DNA of 64,000 bases, taken from assembly GCF_001540865.1 (NCBI RefSeq), contig NC_033622.1, forward strand, positions 7,374,481 through 7,438,480, read 5' to 3'. Positions 12,067-22,032 of this stretch are shown here, one piece after another. Origin of the DNA: Ananas comosus. Taxonomy: Eukaryota > Streptophyta > Magnoliopsida > Poales > Bromeliaceae. The stretch's first letter is position 1. Each line of letters starts with the position of its first letter. Below the pieces are notes generated by a model. It saw only the letters and a program-made list of their open reading frames with translations. It did not search any database and was not told the origin of the DNA. Made by a program: the position numbers and the translations under genes.

Positions 12067-13413
12067 ATGCTGATGGCTGCGAGACGTGGCCGAGGTGGTG
12101 GTAGAGGTCGTCGTGGGGCCTCTAAGAGGACACGTACAACTGAAGAAGCATCCGGATCTGATCCGGATTATTAGGCGAGCTCCCCGGAAGAGACTGAAGA
12201 ACCTATTGCTCGTCCTGGCAAGGGCAAAGGAATAGCTGGAGAATCCTCACGTGGCGGTGGTTCTCGTGCAAGAGAAACTCGGTCGAAGCATGCTGCGGAT
12301 GTTCCCCCAGAGCGACGGAAGATGTTCATGAGCAAGTCTTGTATTGGAGAGCGTTATGTCAACTTCAATGATCTTATACATGACGTTCCTGATTTTGGGC
12401 GACTACTTCAGCAGGTTCCTATTGAGCCAGTTGGTAGGGTTCCTGCTCGGGCTCCTTTTTGTGTGGAACTCATTCGTGAGTTCTATATGAACGGGAAGGT
12501 ACTTGCAGAAGATGAGGAGACCGGGGCTTTTCTTTTTGAGACAGTCGTGCGTCAGCAGAGGGTCGTCGTTACCCCATATACAATTGGAGAGCTTTTGGGG
12601 ATGAATGTGGACACTACAGGTCTTCTTTATACTTCAGGTGGATTTCAATTTTCATCTCACTGGGATACAGTTGTAGCAGCTATCTGCAAAGCTGGAGTGC
12701 AAACGAATCGTGCTTATGTAGAGTCCAAGGATTTGCGACCAAAGTATCATCTACTGTCCTTGGTCTTGAGCTACAATGTGCAACCAACGATTGGAACAAA
12801 AAGGATTCGTTGGGATCGTTTGCTTCTACTGTTTCTACTTGGTCACCCGGAGCAAGCATTTGGTTTGAACGTCAACATTCCCTTTCTGATGTGGCAGCGG
12901 ATGATTCATGTTATTCAGGCTTCTGCTCGACGGGATTTACTTCCATTTCCTCTGTTGATCACGAGGATTCTGCAGGACAATGGAGTGGATGTTTCTTATG
13001 AAAAGTATGATTTTGGTCTTGGTCCAATCGATGCTGTTACCTGGGCCAAGTCAGTCAGCACTCTAAAGACTTTTCAGCAAACAAAAGGGCTATCTCGAGC
13101 AGCTCCTAGCCAGGCACCTCTACCACGCGCAGAGCGTGAAGGATCTTCCAGTTCAGGGGGAGAATCACTTCGCCATGAAGTGCGATCTTTAAAGAAGAAA
13201 GTGGCTGATCTTGCTAGAAAGGTGGAAGTGGGTATGAAGAGGATGATGGACAAGTTGGGCTGTAGACATGACGATATCTTTCCTCCTCAGCCTGTCTATA
13301 CTAGGTCTACTTCACGACATCCTCTTATTCCTCCATCTACTGGAGCTTCAGATGCGGGAGGTTCTGGAGCTGGCGCTGGAGCTGATGATGATGATGACGA
13401 GGACACGGAGTGA
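12067..13413 (+). pseudogene. Second gene of the Copia element: putative plant transposon protein family
   Basis: One frame from ATG 12067 (or 12073) to TGA 13411-13413, about 448 codons, with one in-frame TAG at 12172-12174. The N-terminus is basic and RG-rich (RRGRGGGRGRRG), then an acidic/Gly linker. The core has CVELIREFYMNG followed by VVVTPYTIGELLGM, the pattern I recognise as the 'putative plant transposon protein' domain common in plant genomes. The C-terminal quarter has a heptad-like helix (SLRHEVRSLKKKVADL), then a Gly/Ala and Asp-rich tail. No signal peptide or membrane segment is visible. In Sireviruses the place between pol and the 3' LTR often holds an extra (env-like) gene; this one occupies it. 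Biochemical function unknown. Confidence 0.75.
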
Positions 13414-13606
13414 TTTCTTCGTCAAGCTTAGTCTTTCTATTTTGCTGTATTTGCTGTTTAGGATGATGTTTTCGTTTAGTTTTTCTTGCTTATCTTTCTT
13501 TTGCATGTTTTTACTTTTGTTTTAGGCCTGTACCTATGACTTGACTACTTTTATACTTTCTAGTATGTTTTCGCTCTTTATTTGCTTTCTTTTGGCAATT
13601 TTTGAT

Positions 13607-13985
13607 AAAAAGGGGGAGAGCGTAGATGAACAGGGGGAGAGCATGGATGAACAGGCATTAAACTAAGCAGAGGATGATGAGTTGTGAACAAAGGGGGAGA
13701 TGTGATCGAGATGTGAACAAAGGGGGAGAAGGTATAAGAATTTAAGGTTAATTATTTTTGAATGAATTATTTTGCAGGAAATCAAGACTTCAAGACTCCT
13801 AGTTGCGTCTAAGTCATAGAGTCTGTTTTAGGAGTTTTTGATGTAATTTTGAATTTCTGAATCTCAAATTGTATTTGGATTATACGCGAGGAGTTCAATG
13901 TTTTGGTGATGACAATTGAACTTCGATTCTTTTATGTATTTTTGAGTTTTGTGAGTTTTGCCACGAAATTGCCAAAGGGGGAGAT
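13607..13985 (+). other. Repeated polypurine tracts before the 3' LTR
   Basis: AAAGGGGGAGA or close variants at about 13609, 13632, 13691, 13720 and 13975, the last one directly before the 3' LTR and so the likely plus-strand primer. Multiple such tracts upstream of the 3' LTR are a known Sirevirus feature. The first two are each followed by a related AGCGTAGATGAAC/AGCATGGATGAAC block, showing local duplication. Confidence 0.75.
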
Positions 13986-15079
13986 TGTTAAGGATTTTGT
14001 ATTTGTAAGTTCGTGAAGTGAGTCGGAGTCTTGAAGGATCGAAGCGGATTGACAAAGATCGAAGAATCCAAGACTTCGAAGAAATCAGAAAATACCTCAC
14101 GACGTGAATCACGATGCTCAGGTAAAGTTTTAATTCATGTTATGGTGATTCATACTTAGTTATAGGCATTAGAATCATAAACTCAAAGTTTAATGGATTA
14201 GAAAGTGCCTCGGAACGTTGTGAAACCCGAAACAGTGCAATGTGTGAAAAAAATGCACTGTGTACCGGTACAGCAATTGACCAGTACCAGTACAGCCATC
14301 AACTTTGGCAACGCAGATTTTTGTTCCGTCATCGTGTAACCGGTGACAGCCTTTCGTGTACCGGTACACTGTGTAAAATTGTGAAAACTTTCTAATCCGA
14401 CTTCGTTTGATTCTAAAGTCTATAAATAAGCTATTGGGATTCTCTAACATATCAAGCATCACGAAAATATATGTTTGAGAAACCCTAGAGGCTCGGATTT
14501 AATCTAAACCATATTTTCTACATAAAGCCTCTTTTAGGTCAAATCGAGATTTTAGATTTTGACATCAATATGTCGATTTGATCTCCGCTTCGCTTGGAGT
14601 TCGCTTCCCTGGTTTTTATCGATACTCTAAGCGAAGGATCACCATACACATGATGTTCTTTATGGAGGCGTTGTGGATTCGGCGTGATTGACGACGGTTC
14701 GTGGATTCGGATCGTGGGCTTGTGGATTCGAGTGGCGTTCATGGATTCGGACGTGTGCGAGGCATTCGTGGATTCGAACGTGAGGGCGTGGACAACCCGG
14801 AGGATTGCACGAGATTCATAGGAGGTTAAGAGAGGTTGAGTCCGTGGAGTCGGTAATCATCTTGTAATCTTTTCTCTCAGTGAATTATTTTTTCGCGTGT
14901 TGGTCCCGTGGATTTTTCTCCAAGTTGGAGTTTTCCCACGTAAATCTCGGTGTGATTTTTATTTTCCGTATTTATTTTTATCGCATTGAGATTTGTGGTT
15001 TTTGGCTATTACACCTATTCACCTCCCTCTAGGTGTTAGATACAATCTAGATAGATCCTTGGACTCCTCAAAACGTTCA
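13986..15079 (+). repeat. 3' LTR of the Sirevirus-type element (1,094 bp)
   Basis: TGTTAAGGATTTTG ... CAAAACGTTCA, with GTACCGGTAC at 14262-14271 and 14358-14367 and TATAAAT at 14421. A second palindrome present in the 5' LTR (8279) is mutated here to GTACCAGTAC. Followed by the TSD GTGTG. Confidence 0.9.
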
Positions 15080-15341
15080 GTGTGGACTTAGTAAACCTAA
15101 TGTCATGAAGTGGCATTAGTGTTGGACCGAGATTTGGGCATAGTGAGATGTAATGCCATAAAGGGGTAGTGGACATAATGATCGGTTTAACCTTCACGTT
15201 GGACATTGGACTAGACCGATGGGTTGCTAGTGACTGTTACCATGTTAGAGACATGATGATTGGACATTTGAGACGATGACCACGCTTGCTTGTCATTTGT
15301 GCTCATTCGCACATACTTGCGAGGGTCGCTCCCTACAATTA

Positions 15342-16863
15342 TTTGTGCTCATTCGCACATACTTGCGAGGGTCGCTCCCTACAAGCCGGCACTCCGGAGT
15401 TAGCCTATGCGACTTATGTTCGCTCGTGCGGCATTGAGAAGCTTACGGGACCGGGTGGGACAGACTCATTCCTCGAGTGGGAATGTTGTGCTACCACAGG
15501 CACTTAGGCGGCACAAGCTGGACTACCTTGGGTAGGTCCTTAATGGGAAATAGAAATCGACACAGTGTCGCATAAGTAAAATCACTACTAAATAGATTGT
15601 AGTAGTTGGGTTTCTTGGACATGCTTATAGCATAGGTTTGGACTTATAGTATACTTGATTATAGCGCTCTTTGCACTTTAGTATACTTGCTTGCCATGTG
15701 GGATCACACTAGTTTTGAGTTGGACATATTTGAGCATGATAGAATCTATGTACTACATATTGCCATCATATTTGTCACGCCCCGGGACCGGCGGAGGCCC
15801 TCCCGGTGGCGTGCCCAGACCCGCCATATGTCTACACATATAAGGCGTCTACAATAAAGCGGAAGTAAAAGCAAGAAATAGAACAAATGGAATAATAACA
15901 ACTAACGATATCAGAGCGAGCAAAGTTCTATCATCTAAACCAGAGTAAAAGAAATATAACTAGACAAAGAAAGTAAAGCATAAGGTGATACAATACTAAC
16001 TCCTCGAACGAAATATCAAGATCCAAAAGAAAGGTGGTCTCTATACACATACGGGTACAACTCTCAACCTCTCACAAAATAAAAATATCGAGAGGTAGAC
16101 CACCTAGCGACTCGTCACTCGCTGAAGAGCTAGCTCGAAGCCACGCCCTTCCCTCGGTCCCTAGCCTCTCCCGTCGTGGAAGGCTCTGAAAGAAAACACA
16201 AAACAGAGGGCGTGAGAACTGTAATTTATAGTTCCCAGTGGGCAATTACTGACCTCAGCTCAATGCACCACTAGGCCCCAAAAGAAAATGGTAAGTAACG
16301 ACAATAATAATAAGCAATAAGGAGCGTGTACAATAACTACTGAAAGAAAGTATATACGAAATGCTATATTACTATGTCTCAAGTAAGCATGATGTAAGTA
16401 TGATGTGAGTATGATGTACATCTACTCTAGCATAAACAAGTTCGTCCGATGGCAAGAAGTAAACGCTACTGTCCAAGATGTCATGCATAAAGAATGAGCT
16501 CTATCATGCGAGCCAGTATACTATGACACAATGAATGAAACAGGCAAGTATACTATATGTATCCCAATGCTATGTCATGGGCGTGTCAGGTAACCCAACT
16601 ACTGAGCCTATCTAGCAGTGATTATTCATTTTTAACACCGTGTCGATTTCCATTTCCAATTAAGGACCTACCAAGGGTAGTCCAGCTTGTGCCGCCTAAG
16701 TGCCTGTGGTAGCCCGACATCCCTACTCTTGGAATGTGTCTGTCCCACTCGACCCCGTAGGCTTCTCAATACCGCACGAGCGAACATAAGTCGCATAGGC
16801 TAACTCCGGAGTGCCGGCTTGTAGGGAGCGACCCTCACAAGCATGTGCGAATGAGCACAAATG
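15342..16863. repeat. Inverted repeat: arms 15342-15561 and 16640-16863
   Basis: The arms are about 220 bases, roughly 90% identical by eye, in opposite orientation, spaced by about 1.1 kb. They are the same internal block of one LTR family (with CTCATTCGCACAT, GGTCGCTCCCTACAAG and GGCACTCCGGAGTTAGCC) brought together by the head-to-head LTR junction at 15772/15773. The block before arm 1 (15295-15340) is also locally duplicated. Confidence 0.85.
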
Positions 16864-19800
16864 GCAAACAAGCAAGGTTAAAGTCTCAAGTACTCTACTC
16901 TCATGCCTCTCACATGGAAAGGTCACTAGCATCCCAAGGATCTAGTCCAAAGTCTCAAAGTGACGCTCCTACGCACACACTTGCTTAGTGCCTCTTTATG
17001 ACACTTAAGCATCACAACTAATCATGCCCAATTCATGTTCCATTTTCCAATTGAAACAATACTAGCAAGGTTCACTTTAGCCAGGGCCCAATGCCTCTTT
17101 ATGACATTGGCCCAATCTGTCACGCCCCGCGACCGCTACCAATTTGGCTCGGCTCGGGCGCGTCGAACAGACGCCGGACGGACAGCACCTCCCCTGTCCG
17201 CCCAAGGCTAACAACGAGATTGTGTACAACAAGTTCCCAGGAAACTAACTTGAATACATACACAATCAATAATTACAACGAGAGCACAATCGGTGCAAAA
17301 CAACCAAGAGCAAGATACAAGTATAGAACATACAAGTAATGATAAAGAGAGGAACATCTATCGATTACATTCATTCAGCCTTTATAATACAACTTGATTA
17401 TGCATTAAGCTTCTAAACATAATATAAGGCTTACATCTTCCAAAATACAAACACTACTTACATTCATCCCAAAATAGCTCACAACCTATACATCATCTAC
17501 TCTCAATGTATATAAAGGTAACTCTAATGCAGAAATAGGAAAGTAAACTAATGCAACTAGGGCGCTAGGCCCTTACCGCGATCCTCGCCGTGTGAACTCG
17601 CTCTCGGCCCTGTAGTAAAATGGGGGTGAGAACTAACTTCCTTAGTTCCCAGTGGGTTCGGCCGCCGACTCCGCCGATCTCCCCACTAGGTCCAAGTTCG
17701 GCACAAGTAGATAATCGATAGATAGATAGATAAGGAAAGCGGTAAATGACAGAGGTAAAGCCACGCTACTATGCCCAATCATAAATATATGAATGCATGT
17801 ACAATGAAATAGGTAAGCAGCTAACCTGTTATCATGTCCAAAGGTAAAGATATTCACTCGTTCGTTTACCTCATTTATTCATCAATCTCATGGCTTACCC
17901 GGAGGCTCGCCTACAGCTCACTAGCCATCTCGACACGTAGGGAGAATTAACTCACACTACGGACCCGAGACCGTCTGGCGGGGCCAAATAGGCAATCCCT
18001 TGGGACCCAAAATAGGCAATCCCACGTGACCAACTCCGGAGCGCACTACTTGTGTGGGGCTTCCATCACAAGATTTAAAAACAGACCGTGAGCATGATCC
18101 AATCCTCGTCTCAAGAATACCCTATCCTCTAGGGTTACAACCATCATAGAGTCCATAGGTTTCATATACACTATGACTCACATATGCCACTTGTTCTTTT
18201 GTTTCCTATCAACTAGATGCCACTCGTTCTTTACAAGTTTCCAATGCAATAGCCAATGCATTATTAAATTCCCATCCACACTTATCATCTCATTATAGGG
18301 TTCCACATCACATATATAAACCTCAAGCATGCTAGATATAAGTATTAAGCCAAATACATTATTCTACCAAAGAACATGCAAGGTATAGGACCAAACCATC
18401 ATTTATCACCCTATAATGCAAGATGTCAATATGTCAATATGCAATTTGATCAATATAAAACTTAGACATAAAAGGGAGCCCGATTGCTTCGGGATGGACA
18501 CCACCCACCTTTTACAGCGTTCCGATTGCTCGTCGTCACTTGCAATCGGCCTCCCGCGGCGCACGCCGCTCGGCTTGACCCAATCCGCGCGCGCGACCAC
18601 CAAACGACCTCCGATCCGCGATCCAGAAATTAAAGGTCTTCGGTTTCTTATCACAATGCTTCAAATCCGTTTCCAGGATTTTACGACGTCGCCTTGGCCC
18701 TCTAGGCGGAAACGAAGCCTAAACGTCCGTTTCTTTAATAACTTTGCACCGGCTCGACGAATCGCCAAACCGTCGCTTCCAACGCGTTCAGTGACCTATC
18801 AATTAGGTTTACGAAGGGTCAAATTAGATCAAACCCCACCTAATTTGTAAACCCCCATTTTCACACCTTAGCCTCAACATATGCTCCAAACAATCCAAAT
18901 ATTAAGGATTTAACAAGCTAACTTCACATTAGAGGCTATTAGAACACTTAAACTTAAGGATTAAGCCAAATCCCAATAGCTTACCAAAATATGAACGCCG
19001 AGACGGAAGCACGCCACTCCAACGGGCGCACGAAAGCTCGATCCGTCGCTCCCAACGCGTTCGCAAGCTCGTTCTCCACCAACGCCGCGAATTCGGGCGA
19101 AAGATCTAGAGAGATGAGAGAGTTATTTAGAGAGAGAAAGTGAGGATTTCTCTCACTACACCATGAACGTGTGGTGTTGTGGAGTGGTGGTGGCTGTGAA
19201 GAGGAAGAAGCCTAGTAGCTTCTACTTATAGTCAACACCTCAACAGTAGTGTACACTATTCACATCAGGCAGCTCGAAATCTGATATCTTTCGCCGGAGC
19301 TCCCTGAATATCCGTTTGAGCTCAAATCTGACAGTCATATTCGGTTTTACTTAAAGAGTCCAAACAAATTTTAATATTTCAGTTTCGACCCCGTTTGGTC
19401 ACCGAAAACTGTGCCGAACTGTAATCTTTATCAGATGGCTTTCGGATTTTATTTCTCACTCTATGGGTGTCAGAAAAATATGAAACTTTAAATCTAGCCT
19501 CATTAAAATATTTCTGACATCCCCGCCAATTTTCATAATTTTCTGAGACAGTGCCTTTTCTGCTAATTTTTCTGTCCCGTTTCCAACAGAAAATTCTAGA
19601 TCTTCTGTTTTCATCCCGATTTCAGCACAAGTCACTTCTGACTTATGTTTTACTTCTCTAAATCCAATAAAAATAGTATCTCATACTATTTTTATTTATT
19701 CCCATTTTTATATTTAAAATCCGGTATATTACATTCCACCGCAACCTCACCGGAACCATTCAAATGTACACCGTAACTTCATTGTTTTAGAAGTCCGGTA

Positions 19801-21187
19801 CCTTACACAATCTCTTAAATAGTCTAAGTCCTCAAGCCTCTCTAGGCTTCCAAAAATCCCTAATGTCACAATTGGCAAATAAGCTAAATGTATGAAAGCA
19901 AGGTTCATTTTCATAATAGGGATCTCAGTTTCATATCTCAACCAGAATGCTATATCACACATGCATGCTCTCTACTACATAGAGGCCCAAAATTTTACTA
20001 TATGCAACATAAGTATTTTAAGCATTCTAAAATTCACAATAAATACATATAACAAGAATATGCATGCTTTTTCATTTTATAACACTTAAATCGTCAACAA
20101 TGAGATTTTCTCATTGTGTGGCTAGGTGAAACCCACCGAACCGTCGCGTGCTCCTTCGATTCGCCGAACGGAGTTGTCCACGAGTCTCAAAATACCCTAA
20201 AAGTATTGAGCGAAGAGATACACGGGCATTACGATCAACTATAGGATCAAACATAAACCATCTCAAAAATAGGGTCAAAACTCACCCCTAGTGCAAAATC
20301 TCTTCCTAAACTCCAAAAGAGAGCTAAATCCCTTCCAATCCAATCCCAAAGGAAGGCTCTAATCCAAGTGATTAAGCTCCAAAAGCCCTAGATCAAAAAG
20401 CCCCAAAATCAACCCTAAAATCTCATTCTAGGGTTCTAACACAAGAAAACCTCAAATCCAAAGTCTAGATGGAGAGAAAGGGCTACCAACCTCTAAGAAG
20501 CTTCAATCCAAGCTTAAAGGGTGAAGATCTTCTCTCTTGCAAGCTCCAAGTCCAAGCACCAAGCACCAAGCACCAAGGAAGAAGATAGGGTGAGGAAGAT
20601 GCTCCAAGTCCACTAGTAGCTCTCAAACTTCTTCTTCTTCCCTCCTTCTTCCCCTTCTCCTTCTTCTTCTTCTTCTCTATCAAGGGTGTAGAGAGAGTGG
20701 AGAGAAGAGAAATGAGGTGAAGAGAGAGTGGATGGGTCATATAGACCCTCTATTGTAACAAAATCCAACTAGGTCCCTCAAAAATCCAATATTGCAATAG
20801 CCCGGTCTGGGCAGTTTTCACCCAGAGGGACCGATCTCTCCCCAGCAGGGACTGGTCTCTCGCTGCGAACCCGAGAAACCAACGTTCGGGAACCAGTCTC
20901 TCCCTGCGCGGGACCGGTCTCTCACTGCGTAGATGCGCTCGGGGACCGGTCTCGCCCGCCAGGGACCGGTTGCCTCAGGGCTGCCGCAATACTGCTCACT
21001 GGGGGACCGGTCTCTCCTTTCAGGGACCGGTCCCCGAGAGTAAAAACTCTCAGGACTTGTCCAGAATTCTAGTTTTCGAACTTTTTAGGTCGGAAAAACA
21101 TTCTACAACCCTCCACCAAGTGTGGAAAAGCTCGAAATACATCCAAACACTCGGTCCTCGCAATTTGCGAAGGTCCAGTGTGCTACA
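15773..21187 (-). mobile_element. Ty3-type LTR on the minus strand, split by a solo LTR
   Basis: On the minus strand it starts TGTAGCACACTGGACC at 21187 and ends GGGGCGTGACA at 15773. It is preceded by a polypurine tract (AGGAGGGG) and an integrase 3' end, so it is the 3' LTR of the element whose pol remnant is at 21241-21873. It carries the ACCGGT cluster (20825-21045), a pyrimidine tract (20630-20680), the shared block (16640-16863) and a two-hairpin module (16206-16280). Positions 17113-19807 are an insertion; without it the LTR is about 2.7 kb. Confidence 0.85.
17118..19807 (-). mobile_element. Solo LTR, 2,690 bp, with perfect target site duplication
   Basis: Minus strand TGTAAGGTACCGG ... 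GGGGCGTGACA, flanked by CAATC at 17113-17117 and at 19808-19812. No internal region, so recombination between the two LTRs removed it. It contains the two-hairpin module (17620-17700) and a segment (19500-19807) that recurs at 45287-45531; 17560-18500 recurs at 46716-47839. Inserted into the older LTR at 15773-21187. Confidence 0.92.
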
Positions 21188-21205
21188 TTCACCCCTCCTA
21201 AAAGG

Positions 21206-21225
21206 GAGTTTCGTCCGCGAAACTC
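21206..21225 (-). other. Hairpin upstream of the polypurine tract
   Basis: GAGTTTCG-TCCG-CGAAACTC, an 8-bp stem with a 4-base loop, next to the polypurine tract (minus strand AGGAGGGG, about 21191-21198) of the minus-strand Ty3 element. The partner at 25584-25603 has the same stem with one compensated base pair. Confidence 0.65.
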
Positions 21226-21240
21226 GAGATGACAAGTACC

Positions 21241-21873
21241 TCAAGCCTCCATCTGAAAAAGATGGGGATAGCGCTCCCTCAATGCGCTCTCCAGCTCCCA
21301 AGTAGCCTCGCGCTCGTCGTGGTTGCTCCAAAGCACCTTCACGTAGGGAATCTCACGGTTCCGCAATCTTTTCACTTCGCGAGCCAAAACCCTCAAAGGT
21401 TGCTCCTCGAAGCTCAAATCATCCCTCAGCTCTATAGGCGTAGCATCCAACACGTGAGCCGGGTCGTGGATGTACTTCCGAAGGACCGATACATGAAACA
21501 CATTGTGTACACCCGATAGGTTTGGCGATAGAGCGAGTCGATACGCTACCGGGCCTACACGCTCCAAAACCTCATACGGTCCAATGTATCGGGGGCTCAA
21601 CTTGCGCCGGATTCCAAATCGTCTAATCCCCCGAGTCGGCGAGACTTTCAAGAACACATGGTCTCCAATCTGAAACTCCAAGTCCCGTCGACGCCGATCA
21701 GCATAACTTTTTTGCCTACTCTGGGCTGTCAACAGTCGCTCCCGAGCAATGCGAACCTTGTCTTCTGCTTCCTGGAGCACATCTGGGCCTAAAGCCAATC
21801 TCTCGCCAACTTCACTCCAATGAAGTGGCGATCTACACTTCAGTCCGTAGAGTGCCTCGAACGGTGCCATCTT
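21241..21873 (-). pseudogene. Ty3 integrase C-terminus and chromodomain (truncated pol)
   Basis: About 210 codons without a stop, ending at 21241. It opens at MAPFEALYG, a conserved motif near the end of the integrase core, then the basic C-terminal region with GDHVFLKVSPTRG, LSPRYIGPYEVLERVG and VFHVSVLRKY, then the chromodomain-like tail VLWSNHDEREATWELE. This is the chromovirus (Tekay/Del) arrangement; the chromodomain steers integration to particular chromatin. All upstream pol is missing: the reading frame is joined at about 21873 to a piece of LTR. The surviving part is better preserved than the copy at 22033-25574. Confidence 0.85.
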
Positions 21874-22031
21874 ACTATTCACTTAAGTGAATACTCCAGA
21901 TCGTGTAACTTCTCCATCCTAACTCATTTTCTCCTAAAACTTGACGAGTGCTTATGTCATTAAATTACACACAAAAATATCGTCAACAGAGAGTTTAGCT
22001 ACACTGCCCAAAATCTCAGTCCTTACACATC
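21874..22031 (-). mobile_element. 158-bp LTR 5'-end fragment fused to integrase
   Basis: Minus strand TGTAAGGACTGAGATTTTG ... CACTTAAGTGAATAGTAA, the same sequence as the start of the LTR at 48804 and the fragment at 61555-61719. It stops abruptly where the integrase remnant begins. It marks a rearrangement or an assembly join. Confidence 0.7.
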
Positions 22032-22032
22032 A

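Larger units (their letters stand above)
7981..15079 (+). mobile_element. Complete non-autonomous Sirevirus-type Copia element lacking pol
   Basis: A 7,099-bp element bounded by LTRs 7981-9072 and 13986-15079, flanked on both sides by the 5-bp duplication GTGTG (7976-7980, 15080-15084). Order: 5' LTR, primer site complementary to initiator Met-tRNA, gag with a CCHC knuckle, 1-kb spacer, a second gene, polypurine tracts, 3' LTR. No protease, integrase, reverse transcriptase or RNase H is present. Multiple AAAGGGGGAGA tracts before the 3' LTR and palindrome clusters in the LTR are known traits of plant Sireviruses. Its mobilisation must have depended on proteins from an autonomous relative. It was inserted into the Ty3 LTR at 6386-15772. 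Confidence 0.9.
6386..15772 (+). mobile_element. Ty3-type LTR (+), split by a Copia element and truncated at its 3' end
   Basis: LTR start TGTAACGCACTGGACC, homologous to the LTR starts at 26875, 39627, 42991 and (inverted) 21187. It holds a cluster of GGACCGGTCC-like palindromes (about 6540-6680), a purine-rich tract (6815-6875), a 50-bp tandem repeat (7691-7920) and a block shared by several LTR families (15285-15570). Positions 7976-15084 are an inserted element with its TSD. The usual CGGGGCGTGACA end is missing: the LTR stops at 15772 where an oppositely oriented LTR begins. Without the insertion it is about 2.3 kb. No internal region is attached. Confidence 0.7.
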
